Shown in pieces: positions 44,867 to 53,169 of a DNA stretch of 64,000 nt (positions are counted from its first letter, which is position 1; every line of letters begins with the position of its first letter). The stretch comes from Flavobacteriales bacterium (GTDB lineage Bacteria; Bacteroidota; Bacteroidia; Flavobacteriales_D; Sanyastnellaceae). The translations under genes were made by a program, and so were the position numbers. The notes beneath the pieces are model-generated. The model searched no databases. It saw nothing but the letters and a program-made list of their open reading frames with translations, and was not told the DNA's origin. The stretch is taken from positions 1-64,000 of the forward strand of contig JANQWV010000044.1 of NCBI GenBank assembly GCA_030729695.1, written 5' to 3'.

Positions 44867-45438
44867 GCTAAAGTGTCTATTGCACTGAATAAGCGATTAG
44901 AGATTTCATCCAACTCACCAATTCCGTCTATTGCGAAAAATTTATCTTGTCCTTTATAATATTCAGCTACTGGAGCTGTCTCTCTCTTGTATACTTCAAT
45001 GCGATTGCGCACAATTGAAATATCTCCGTCGTCTGCGCGTCCAGAGGTGGCAGCGCGACCCAACAATCTCTTCTCTAATTCAACCTCTTCAACTTCCAAA
45101 GCCAACATGCAAGAGATGGTTTGGTTCTTTTCTTTCAACATTTCGTCAAGCGCCAAAGCTTGAGGAGAAGTGCGTGGAAAACCGTCGAAAATAAATCCGC
45201 TCGCTTCTGGAAAGGCTTCCAATTCGTTTTTCAACATATTAATAGTCACTTCGTCGGGAACCAAATTCCCGGCGTCCATGTAGCTTTTAGCAAGCGTACC
45301 TAGGTCCGTAGCTTCTTTAATGTTTTTGCGAAAAATGTCGCCAGTGCTCAAGTGCACCAACTTGTATCTGTTCACCAAACGTTCGCTTTGGGTTCCTTTT
45401 CCAGCACCCGGAGGGCCGAAGAGTACAATGTTAATCAT
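44863..45438 (-). CDS. adk: Adenylate kinase
   Basis: 191 aa from ATG 45438 ([20 protein letters not shown]). It has the P-loop, the AMP site ([24 protein letters not shown]) and a short LID without zinc cysteines ([12 protein letters not shown]), the short-type enzyme. It balances AMP, ADP and ATP. The frame is open to 45504, but the -7 element at 45461-45468 lies inside that part, supporting 45438. It is in an operon with obgE. Confidence 0.96.
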   Translation of the reverse strand: MINIVLFGPPGAGKGTQSERLVNRYKLVHLSTGDIFRKNIKEATDLGTLAKSYMDAGNLVPDEVTINMLKNELEAFPEASGFIFDGFPRTSPQALALDEMLKEKNQTISCMLALEVEEVELEKRLLGRAATSGRADDGDISIVRNRIEVYKRETAPVAEYYKGQDKFFAIDGIGELDEISNRLFSAIDTLA

Positions 45439-45460
45439 GTCTTTGGGTTGAATTGAACTG

Positions 45461-45468
45461 CAAATGTA
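45461..45468 (-). promoter_or_regulatory. -7 element TACATTTG for adk-obgE
   Basis: A perfect TAnnTTTG, 22 nt before ATG 45438. Confidence 0.5.
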
Positions 45469-45534
45469 CAACACACGCATGGTTTTCGTGGTGTTTTCGG
45501 CCATCTGAATTATCTTCGCAGAAATAATGAAATT

Positions 45535-46923
45535 ATGAATTACGATGTTATTGTTTTAGGAACAGGTCCTGGCGGATATGTAACTGCAATTCGCGCTAGC
45601 CAATTGGGATTGAAAACAGCTGTTATCGAACGCGAAGCTTTAGGCGGAATTTGTTTGAACTGGGGCTGTATTCCAACCAAAGCTCTTTTGAAGAGCGCAT
45701 CGGTTTTTGAATATATCAATCACGCAAAAGAATACGGTATTGAAGTTACCGGTGCAAAGGCAGATTTTTCTGGTGTAGTGAAAAGAAGCCGCGGCGTAGC
45801 CGACGGTATGAGTAAGGGTGTTCAATTCTTAATGAAGAAGAACAAGATCGATGTGATCATGGGAACTGGAAAAGTTCTAGCTGGAAAGAAGATTCAAGTG
45901 ACTGCTGCTGATGGAACTGTTTCTGAAGTAAGCGGAAAAAATATCATCATTGCTACAGGTGGACGTTCACGCAGCTTGCCGAACATGCCACAAGACGGAA
46001 AGAAAATTATTGGATACCGCGAAGCAATGACATTAGCAGAGCAACCAAAGTCTATGGTTGTTGTTGGATCAGGTGCTATCGGAGTAGAGTTTGCTTATTT
46101 CTACAACGCAATGGGAACGAAAGTAACTATTGTTGAATACGCGGCGAACGTTGTTCCAGTGGAAGACGAAGACATCTCAAAAGCATTGGCGAAGTCGTTC
46201 AAGTCTGCAGGAATTGAAATTCACACTTCTTCAGAAGTGACCTCAGTAGATACTTCAGGTAAAGGATGTAAAGTGCATGTGAAAACCGCAAGTGGCGAGC
46301 AAGTAATCGAATGCGACGTTGTGTTGTCTGCTGCCGGTGTTGTTGCAAACATTGAAAATATTGGTTTGGAAGATGTGGGTATTGTTACCGACAAAGGAAA
46401 AATCATGGTAGACAAATACTACCAAACAAACATCCCTGGTTATTATGCAATCGGTGACTGTGTTCCTGGTCAGTCATTGGCTCACGTAGCAAGTGCGGAA
46501 GGAATTACTTGCGTTGAAAAAATTGCAGGTCACCACCCACAAGCTATCGATTACAACAACATCCCAGGTTGTACATACTGCTCTCCAGAAATTGCGAGCG
46601 TGGGTTACACCGAGAAGGCTGCGAAAGAAGCTGGATACGAATTGAAAATTGGTAAGTTCCCATTCAGTGCATCTGGAAAGGCGAGTGCTGCTGGACACAA
46701 AGACGGTTTCGTGAAATTGATTTTCGATGCGAAATACGGCGAGTTGTTGGGTGCACATTTAATTGGTGCGAACGTTACTGAAATGATTGCCGAGTGTGTT
46801 GCATTGCGTAAGTTGGAAACAACAGGAATGGAATTGGTGAAAACCATTCACCCTCACCCGACCATGAGCGAAGCCATTATGGAAGCGGCAGCTGCTGCTT
46901 ACGGCGAGGTGATTCACTTGTAA
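45535..46923 (+). CDS. lpdA: Dihydrolipoyl dehydrogenase (E3)
   Basis: 462 aa. The FAD motif is VIVLGTGPGGYVTAIRASQL. The redox disulphide is C40/C45 in GGICLNWGCIPTKALL. The NAD motif is VVVGSGAIGVEFAYFYNAMG, and the C-terminal catalytic His/Glu are in TIHPHPTMSEAIME. It reoxidises lipoyl groups of the 2-oxoglutarate, pyruvate and glycine complexes, and is the probable E3 partner for sucAB at 24-28 kb. A TATCTTCG element sits 16-17 nt upstream. It is 7 nt before the next gene. Confidence 0.96.
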   Translation: MNYDVIVLGTGPGGYVTAIRASQLGLKTAVIEREALGGICLNWGCIPTKALLKSASVFEYINHAKEYGIEVTGAKADFSGVVKRSRGVADGMSKGVQFLMKKNKIDVIMGTGKVLAGKKIQVTAADGTVSEVSGKNIIIATGGRSRSLPNMPQDGKKIIGYREAMTLAEQPKSMVVVGSGAIGVEFAYFYNAMGTKVTIVEYAANVVPVEDEDISKALAKSFKSAGIEIHTSSEVTSVDTSGKGCKVHVKTASGEQVIECDVVLSAAGVVANIENIGLEDVGIVTDKGKIMVDKYYQTNIPGYYAIGDCVPGQSLAHVASAEGITCVEKIAGHHPQAIDYNNIPGCTYCSPEIASVGYTEKAAKEAGYELKIGKFPFSASGKASAAGHKDGFVKLIFDAKYGELLGAHLIGANVTEMIAECVALRKLETTGMELVKTIHPHPTMSEAIMEAAAAAYGEVIHL

Positions 46924-46930
46924 GAATAGT

Positions 46931-47794
46931 ATGAAAAAACATGTTGTTGCAATCTTGAGCTTCTTGTTCATCTCGCAGTTGACTTTTGGTCAGCCGGGTG
47001 GAACAAGTTGCTCAAATGCAGTGACACTAACTTGTGGACAGAACATTGGCGGAAGCACGCTAAGCGTTCTTCCAGATAATTTCGATTCAGGAAATTTTGA
47101 AGGCACCGCTGGTCAGTTGTGGTACACGTTCACTCCGCTCGGAAGTGGAACGGCGGAAGTAAGTCTTTGTAGTAACAACACCAATTACGATACGCGCGTT
47201 CATGCCTATTCGGGTGATTGTGGAAATTTAACTTTTATTGCGGAAGACGACGATGCTTGTGTGAATCCGGTATTCGCAAGTGATCTTGTTTTTCCTGTTA
47301 CTGCAGGTGTAACGTATTTCATTCGTGTAGGCGGAAGCTTTAGCAATGCTGGAACCTACGAAGGAACGTTCTCGTGCGATCTTTCAATACTCGGTTGCAC
47401 GAATCCATTGAGTTGTAATTTCAATCCGGTTGCGAACACCAACGACGGATCTTGCGACTTCGCTTCGTGTTACGGATGTAAGTATGCGAATGCATTGAAT
47501 TACGATGCAACAGCGACATTCGATGATGGGTCTTGTTTGTTTGCAGCGGTTATTCCAGGATGCACGAATAGCGCAGCTTCGAATTACAACGCGACGGCCA
47601 CGGTAGATAACGGAACTTGTTTGTATGCGGGTTGTACGAATGCTTCAGCATACAACTTCAATCCGATTGCGAATGTCGACGATGGCAGTTGTGATTTGAT
47701 AGGCACGTGCTTCGGCGACATGAATCAAGATGGTGTGATCACGATCGAAGATGTGATGCTATTTATTGCTACGTTCGGAACGAACTGCAATTAG
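46931..47794 (+). CDS. Secreted Cys-rich repeat protein with dockerin-like C-terminus
   Basis: 287 aa. The signal peptide MKKHVVAILSFLFISQLTFG is followed by a pre-peptidase-like beta domain (SCSNAVTLTCGQNIGG ... VTYFIRVGGSFSNAGTYEG). Then come four copies of a roughly 30-residue unit of the form GCTN-x-x-x-x-N-(F/Y)-(N/D)-x-x-A-x-x-(D/N)-(D/N)-G-(S/T)-C (about residues 156-260). The end, CFGDMNQDGVITIEDVMLFI then ATFGTNC, resembles one dockerin-type calcium loop and helix. No T9SS type A or B domain is recognisable, so this tail may be the export or anchoring signal. It may be transcribed with lpdA, and it is convergent (4-nt overlap) with the cysteine desulfurase gene. Confidence 0.75.
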   Translation: MKKHVVAILSFLFISQLTFGQPGGTSCSNAVTLTCGQNIGGSTLSVLPDNFDSGNFEGTAGQLWYTFTPLGSGTAEVSLCSNNTNYDTRVHAYSGDCGNLTFIAEDDDACVNPVFASDLVFPVTAGVTYFIRVGGSFSNAGTYEGTFSCDLSILGCTNPLSCNFNPVANTNDGSCDFASCYGCKYANALNYDATATFDDGSCLFAAVIPGCTNSAASNYNATATVDNGTCLYAGCTNASAYNFNPIANVDDGSCDLIGTCFGDMNQDGVITIEDVMLFIATFGTNCN

Positions 47795-48933
47795 ATCTTT
47801 CCGGCTTCGAAAATTTCAGTAACCTTATCTATTGCGTAATCTATTTCTTCTTTCGTCGTGTAACGAGAGAAAGAGAAACGGACAGCAGGCTGTCCTTCGC
47901 GCAACGCACCAATGGCGTCTAATACGTGGCTCCCTTTTGTTGCGCCGCTGCTACATGCACTTCCGCCAGAGGCGGCTATTCCTTCAAGGTCTAACAAGAA
48001 CAAAAACATGTCGTTGTTTTTCGTAGGAGGAAAGGTGGTGCTTAAAACGGTATAAAGACTATCGGTGCTTTCCGATTTTCCATTGAAGGTAATTCCAGGA
48101 ATACGTTTTTTCAATTCAGCAGCCATGTATTGCTTCAATCCGCTAACGTATTCTTGGTGCTCTTCCACCTCACTGAAAGCAAGGTCCATGGCTTTCGCCA
48201 TACCCATGATTCCTCCGGTGTTTTCAGTTCCTCCGCGCATGCCGCGCTCTTGTCCACCACCGGTAATGTCTGCGAAAGCAGGCATATTTTTTCGAATGAA
48301 AATAAATCCAACACCTTTGGGTCCGTGATATTTATGCGCAGCAGCGTTAATGAAATGAATAGGTGTTTCTTTCAAGTTGAAACGATAGTGTCCCATCGTT
48401 TGAACCGTGTCGCTGTGAAACACTGCGCCGTGCTCTGCACAAATAGCCGCAACTTCTTCCAACGGCAGTAGGTTTGCTATCTCATTGTTCCCGTGCATAA
48501 GCGAAACGTACGTCTTCACGCCATCTCTTAAGGTGTTTCGAATGTCATTTAAATCAACGCTTCCGTCTGAAGTCAAGGCAACCCAATGCACAGAAACCTT
48601 TCCTTCTTCTTGAAGTTTTTCGGCCGTCTTTACAATGGCACTGTGTTCAATTTTTGAAGTGATGATGCGCTTGCATCCCATGTCGCGAACAGCAATGTTC
48701 ATCGCAAGATTGTCTGCTTCCGTTCCTCCGCTCGTGAAATAAATTTCTCCCGGTTCGCAGTTCAAATGCTTCGCAATGGTGCGGCGCGCTGTTTCAATTT
48801 GCGTCTTTACTTTTCTTCCGAAAGAGTGTGTGGAAGATGGATTTCCGAATTCTGTTTTCAAGAAGTTTGAAATAACATCTACTACTTCAGGAGCAACAGG
48901 AGTCGTTGCTGCATTGTCTAAATAAGCTTTCAT
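47791..48933 (-). CDS. Cysteine desulfurase (NifS/IscS family)
   Basis: 380 aa, PLP-dependent, class V fold. The PLP-Lys is in NAAAHKYHGPKGVGFIFI, and the persulfide Cys is in GIAASGGSACSSGATKGSHV. The N-terminus MKAYLDNAATTPVAPEVVDV is diagnostic. It takes sulfur from cysteine for Fe-S clusters or tRNA thiolation; with no isc or suf partner nearby, the exact role is open. It overlaps the glmM stop by 4 nt (ATGA) and the convergent 46931 gene by 4 nt. Confidence 0.93.
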   Translation of the reverse strand: MKAYLDNAATTPVAPEVVDVISNFLKTEFGNPSSTHSFGRKVKTQIETARRTIAKHLNCEPGEIYFTSGGTEADNLAMNIAVRDMGCKRIITSKIEHSAIVKTAEKLQEEGKVSVHWVALTSDGSVDLNDIRNTLRDGVKTYVSLMHGNNEIANLLPLEEVAAICAEHGAVFHSDTVQTMGHYRFNLKETPIHFINAAAHKYHGPKGVGFIFIRKNMPAFADITGGGQERGMRGGTENTGGIMGMAKAMDLAFSEVEEHQEYVSGLKQYMAAELKKRIPGITFNGKSESTDSLYTVLSTTFPPTKNNDMFLFLLDLEGIAASGGSACSSGATKGSHVLDAIGALREGQPAVRFSFSRYTTKEEIDYAIDKVTEIFEAGKI

Positions 48934-50312
48934 TCTGCGGAAGGAATGTGTTGTTTAATTTTTTGAATAAGCTCAATCGCTTCTTCATTCGTTGGTGCTT
49001 CAGCGTAAATTCTAACGATAGGCTCGGTGTTGCTCTTGCGCAAATGCACCCATCCGTTCGAGAAGTCTACCTTCACACCATCGATCGTATTTACTTTTTC
49101 ATTTTGAAATTCTTTCGCAACGGTTGCAAGTATTCCATCTACATCGAGACTCGGACTTAAGACAACCTTGTCTTTAATCATCTGATAGGTTGGATACGTT
49201 GCACGCATTTCAGAAACAGAATTGAAGTTCTTCGCAAGGTGCGTTAAGAACAACGCTATTCCAACAAGCGCATCTCTTCCGTAATGTGTTTCCGGATAAA
49301 TGATACCACCATTTCCTTCGCCGCCAATAACGGCTCCAATTTCCTTCATCTTCGCAACAACGTTCACTTCGCCTACAGCAGAAGCTTCGTAGCGTTGTCC
49401 GTGTTTGTGTGTTACATCTGCCAATGCACGACTGCTTGAAAGATTGCTAACGGTAGGACCAGGAGTAATGCCAAGCAGATAATCTGCAATGGCTACCAAG
49501 GTGTATTCTTCTCCGAACAAACTTCCGTCTTCACACACGAAGGCCAAACGATCTACATCTGGATCAACAACGATTCCCAAATCACATTTTTCTTTTTTTA
49601 CAATAGCGACAATGTCGGTCAAGTGTTCAGCCAAGGGCTCGGGATTGTGCGCAAAGTGTCCGTCTGCTTTGCAGTGAATCGGAACAATGTTTTCAATGCC
49701 TAAAGCATCTAGCAAAGCAGGAACATAAATTCCTCCAGAGCTGTTAATTCCGTCTACGGCAATCTTGAATTTTTTATTTGCAATGGCTTCAACATCTATG
49801 GTGTTTATTCCAAGTATATGTTGAATGTGCGCCTTCATGAAATTGCGTTCTTCTATGCTGCCCAATTCGTCTACTGTGCAGAATGCATAATCATCGCTGT
49901 CTGCTCTGCGCAACACTTCTTTTCCTTCATCGCCAGAAATGAATTCTCCCTTTTCGTTGAGTAATTTCAATGCATTCCATTCTTTCGGATTGTGGCTCGC
50001 GGTAAGAATAATTCCTCCGTTCGCTTTGCTTTCCGTTACAGCCCATTCCACAGTTGGCGTAGTGGAAAGTCCGGCATCTATGACATGCACACCCATTCCG
50101 ACTAGCGTATTCATCACAAGGTTTTGAAGCATCTCACCGCTAATGCGCGCATCTCTTCCAACTACAATTGAAATATGTTGTTTGTTATTTCTATGTTGAA
50201 GAAAAGCAGCGAATGCCGCTGTGAATTTCACCGTGTCGAGCGGAGTTAAATGTTCGCCAGGAACGGCGCCAATGGTTCCACGAAATCCGGAAATAGATTT
50301 TATTAAGGTCAT
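48930..50312 (-). CDS. glmM: Phosphoglucosamine mutase
   Basis: 460 aa from ATG 50312 (MTLIKSISGFRGTIGAVPGE). The phosphoserine loop is ILTASHNPKEWNALKLLNEK, the metal loop is LGIVVDPDVDRLAFV, and the sugar loop is GGEGNGGIIYPETHYGRDAL. The C-terminal phosphate site has RKSNTEPIVRIYAEAPTNEE. It converts glucosamine-6-P to glucosamine-1-P for cell wall precursors. A related phosphomannomutase role is the alternative. It is the first gene of an operon with the cysteine desulfurase. Confidence 0.9.
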   Translation of the reverse strand: MTLIKSISGFRGTIGAVPGEHLTPLDTVKFTAAFAAFLQHRNNKQHISIVVGRDARISGEMLQNLVMNTLVGMGVHVIDAGLSTTPTVEWAVTESKANGGIILTASHNPKEWNALKLLNEKGEFISGDEGKEVLRRADSDDYAFCTVDELGSIEERNFMKAHIQHILGINTIDVEAIANKKFKIAVDGINSSGGIYVPALLDALGIENIVPIHCKADGHFAHNPEPLAEHLTDIVAIVKKEKCDLGIVVDPDVDRLAFVCEDGSLFGEEYTLVAIADYLLGITPGPTVSNLSSSRALADVTHKHGQRYEASAVGEVNVVAKMKEIGAVIGGEGNGGIIYPETHYGRDALVGIALFLTHLAKNFNSVSEMRATYPTYQMIKDKVVLSPSLDVDGILATVAKEFQNEKVNTIDGVKVDFSNGWVHLRKSNTEPIVRIYAEAPTNEEAIELIQKIKQHIPSAE

Positions 50313-50331
50313 GTCTTTAAAATAACTTGTG

Positions 50332-50339
50332 CAAAGATA
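50332..50339 (-). promoter_or_regulatory. -7 element TATCTTTG for glmM operon
   Basis: A perfect TAnnTTTG, 19 nt before ATG 50312. It lies within the longer open frame to 50345 and so supports the shorter start. Confidence 0.5.
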
Positions 50340-50374
50340 CTTCACCGAAAGAGTTAAACTTCGTTCTTTGTGGA

Positions 50375-50980
50375 ATGAATCATTTGGCCCACTTGTACCT
50401 TTCTTCTGACAATGAAGAGGAAATGGTTGGACAGTTCATTGCAGACGCGGTGAAGGGCAGTGATTTCAATTTTTATAGTCCGGATATACGTCAAGGAATT
50501 CTGCTTCATCGATGGGTCGATTCATTCACAGACGCACACGATTTGGTGAGAGAACTACGTGCGGCATACCGCCCGAATTTGGGTTTGTACAGCAGTGTGC
50601 TCATTGACTTGGTTTTTGATCATTTCTTGGCCAAGGATTTTCATTTTCATGCTGGAAGGGAGTTGGAAGAATTTCAGCAATTCACTTTTGGTGTTTTGAA
50701 CAAGCACGAGGATTCTTTTCCAGCTAAAATGAAGAGTTATTTCTTCCACATGAAAGACAAAGAATTCATGATGAAATACGCTCATCCACGAGGAATGGCA
50801 GTCATTGTTCGTCAAATGGGAAATCGCATTCCTCGCGGTGAATCGTTGCTAGCAGCCGGAGATTTTTTTGATGATTATGTGGAAATGGCATCGCCATATT
50901 TTTCGACATTTTTCGAAGAGTTGAAGTGTGAATTTAAGTTGAAGCGTTTGGCGCTTCTGCATGAAAATAAAATTGATTAA
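50375..50980 (+). CDS. acpH: Acyl carrier protein phosphodiesterase family protein
   Basis: 201 aa from ATG 50375 (MNHLAHLYLSSDNEEEMVGQ). It has the HD-like metal-binding features of AcpH: NHLAHLYLS, FIADAVKGSDF, GILLHRWVDSFTDAHD and SVLIDLVFDHFLAKDF. By family it removes the phosphopantetheine arm from acyl carrier protein. The upstream TTCTTTG ends only 4 nt before the ATG. Its stop overlaps the -7 element of the next gene. Confidence 0.88.
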   Translation: MNHLAHLYLSSDNEEEMVGQFIADAVKGSDFNFYSPDIRQGILLHRWVDSFTDAHDLVRELRAAYRPNLGLYSSVLIDLVFDHFLAKDFHFHAGRELEEFQQFTFGVLNKHEDSFPAKMKSYFFHMKDKEFMMKYAHPRGMAVIVRQMGNRIPRGESLLAAGDFFDDYVEMASPYFSTFFEELKCEFKLKRLALLHENKID

Positions 50981-50985
50981 GTTTG
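50978..50985 (+). promoter_or_regulatory. -7 element TAAGTTTG before the transglycosylase gene
   Basis: A perfect TAnnTTTG whose TAA is also the acpH stop. It ends 3 nt before GTG 50989, or 45 nt before the alternative TTG 51031. Confidence 0.35.
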
Positions 50986-50988
50986 TAA

Positions 50989-52491
50989 GTGACCCTTTCG
51001 CGATTCGCTCGCGGAAGAAACCTGAAATCATTGAAGAAATCTGTTTGGCGTGTTATCCTAGTTTCTCTTGCTTTGCTTGGTGGCGTGGCTTTTATGTTTA
51101 CGCTTCTTGCACCGAAGAAAAAGTTGAAAGAGTTTGAACAAGATCCCAATTTACCCGAATTGGTGAATGTTGATTTAGACAGTATCCGCGCAAGAGGAAA
51201 GCTCATTATTCTTACCGAAAACAGTTCTTCCACCTATTATTTATACAAGGAAGAACCGAAGGGATTCGACTACGAATTGGCGAAGCAGTTCGCGAAATTT
51301 CTGAAGGTAAAATTGGAAGTTCGTGTCATTGAAAATTTGGATAGCATGTTCGCCATGCTTTATCGCGGTGAAGGCGATATCATTGCTTCAAACCTTACAG
51401 TGACAGAACAGCGGAAGAGATTCTTGGAATTCTCGCCGCCGATTTATCAAACTAAGCAAGTGCTTGTTCAGCGCAGAGATACTTCAAATAAATTATTGGA
51501 AAACGGAATCGTCGTTCATGGCTTGAATGAGCTTGACCGTCTGCCCATTCACGTTCATGCTTATTCATCGTTCTACAGAAAATTAGAAGAAATCACGAAG
51601 AATTCAGGAATGAATCTTCAAGTGATTGAAGCAAGTGGAAAGGTAGGGACAGAAGAGTTGTTGCAAGAAGTCGCAAGTGGCGCGGTTCCGGCAACCATTA
51701 CCGATAAGAGTTTGGCATTTTTAAGTTTTGAAGACTATCCGAATTTGGATATGTCGGTCGAGTTGAGCGAAGACGAAGACATCGCTTGGGCGATTCGCCC
51801 AAATGCATATTTACTTCAAGAAAGACTAACTTCTTTCATTGCAGGAAAAAGCGGCGCCAGGTTCATTAGCAAGTTGTACCGCAAGTATTTCGGACGTGCC
51901 GAGGAGCATTGGTCTGGCGGAGTAAAGCGTTTCTTTTCCATGCCACCCATAAAGGATGGAGTCTTGTCTCCTTTTGATTCGCTGTACAAAGCGCATGCGC
52001 CAATTGTGGGCTGGGATTGGCGCTTGTTAACGGCATTAAGTTATGTTGAATCTGGATTTAATCCGAATGCAGAATCGTGGGCAGGCGCGCGTGGACTCAT
52101 GCAGCTCATGCCAGCTACTCTCTTGAAGTATGATGGTGATACGCTTTGTCCGCCCGATAATAACATTATGGCAGGTGCGAAACTTCTCAAGAACTTAGAC
52201 AGCTTTTGGAAGCAGTACATTCATAATCCGAACGAGCGCGTGAAATTTATGTTGGCGAGTTACAATTGTGGACCAGGACATATCTTAGATGCCATGTGCA
52301 TCGCCCGTCAAACAGGAAGGAACGATACCTTATGGGACGGCCATGTTGCAGATGCATTGATGCTGAAGGCGCAGCGACAATACTACGCCATGTCTTGTGT
52401 AAAGCACGGATACCTCAATGGTGTTGGCCCAGTGAATTTTGTAAATAAAATTTTAGCCATTTTTGAATACTACAAAACAGGGTCGAAATGA
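50989..52491 (+). CDS. MltF-like lytic transglycosylase (substrate-binding domain plus SLT domain)
   Basis: 500 aa from GTG 50989. The N-terminal anchor is VILVSLALLGGVAFMFTLLA. A solute-binding-protein-3 domain follows (about 65-300, KLIILTENSSSTYYLYKEEP, FDYELAKQFAKFLKV, GDIIASNLTVTEQRKRFLEF). The lytic transglycosylase domain (about 335-480) has the catalytic Glu in LLTALSYVESGFNPNAES, then GARGLMQLMPAT and FMLASYNCGPGHILDAM. This is the MltF layout: the first domain senses muropeptides and controls the second, which cleaves glycan strands. An in-frame TTG at 51031 (TTGAAGAAA, as in the 42725 gene) is a real alternative start. It overlaps the lipoprotein gene by 4 nt. Confidence 0.88.
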   Translation: MTLSRFARGRNLKSLKKSVWRVILVSLALLGGVAFMFTLLAPKKKLKEFEQDPNLPELVNVDLDSIRARGKLIILTENSSSTYYLYKEEPKGFDYELAKQFAKFLKVKLEVRVIENLDSMFAMLYRGEGDIIASNLTVTEQRKRFLEFSPPIYQTKQVLVQRRDTSNKLLENGIVVHGLNELDRLPIHVHAYSSFYRKLEEITKNSGMNLQVIEASGKVGTEELLQEVASGAVPATITDKSLAFLSFEDYPNLDMSVELSEDEDIAWAIRPNAYLLQERLTSFIAGKSGARFISKLYRKYFGRAEEHWSGGVKRFFSMPPIKDGVLSPFDSLYKAHAPIVGWDWRLLTALSYVESGFNPNAESWAGARGLMQLMPATLLKYDGDTLCPPDNNIMAGAKLLKNLDSFWKQYIHNPNERVKFMLASYNCGPGHILDAMCIARQTGRNDTLWDGHVADALMLKAQRQYYAMSCVKHGYLNGVGPVNFVNKILAIFEYYKTGSK

Positions 52492-53120
52492 AGTTGAGCT
52501 TGAAGATTTTATCTCTGCTTTTGTTCTTTGCTTCTTGCAAGAAACCTTCCGATAATTATTCGTTGGAAGGAGAGACAACCGATGCCTCTTCGGGCGCTGT
52601 GCTTCCATATGTGACAACAGTATTTGAGCAGAAGTCTCTAGTGAACGGTGTGTTCACGAATTATTTTCTGGAAGCGGCCAATGCAACTTCCGATGTTAAT
52701 GGAAAGTACAAAATGGAATGGAAGAAAGAAAATTTGACGGAAGCTCGATTAATGGTTTCAAGAGAATATTATTATTCGCAAGAGATAGCAATTGCACCAG
52801 ACGATCTTCGAAATGAAGTTAATCTGACCAAAAACGTTGCGCTATGGCCAGAGTCTTCTGTTTTGGTTCATCTACAAAATAATTCAGGTGCGTCGCTTAT
52901 TCAATTCAACTGGGTAGGGACAAATTTTAATTGCAATTGCTGCACGAATGCGGTGAAGACATTTAATAATCTTTCTGATACTGTTTTTCAATGCGACGTC
53001 TATGGAGGAAGGTGGTTGAAATACAATTGCGCAATCTCATCGACTTCAGGCACAAGTTTTATACTGGACAGCCTTTTCTGTCATCCTTTTCAAACCAACA
53101 ATTTAATCTTGAATTTATAG
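52488..53120 (+). CDS. Uncharacterised lipoprotein
   Basis: 210 aa. The N-terminus MKLSLKILSLLLFFASCKKP has a lipobox (FASC) with Lys after the Cys. The next part (YSLEGETTDASSGAVLPYVT ... ATSDVNGKYKMEWKKE) looks like a carboxypeptidase-regulatory-like beta domain. The second half has CNCC (near residue 150) and four further cysteines, which may form disulphides. No enzyme motif. It overlaps the MltF-like gene by 4 nt (ATGA), so a linked envelope role is possible. Confidence 0.75.
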   Translation: MKLSLKILSLLLFFASCKKPSDNYSLEGETTDASSGAVLPYVTTVFEQKSLVNGVFTNYFLEAANATSDVNGKYKMEWKKENLTEARLMVSREYYYSQEIAIAPDDLRNEVNLTKNVALWPESSVLVHLQNNSGASLIQFNWVGTNFNCNCCTNAVKTFNNLSDTVFQCDVYGGRWLKYNCAISSTSGTSFILDSLFCHPFQTNNLILNL

Positions 53121-53169
53121 GTATTGTGCAAATACATGACTAATTTCAAACCGAAAAATATTTAACCCA

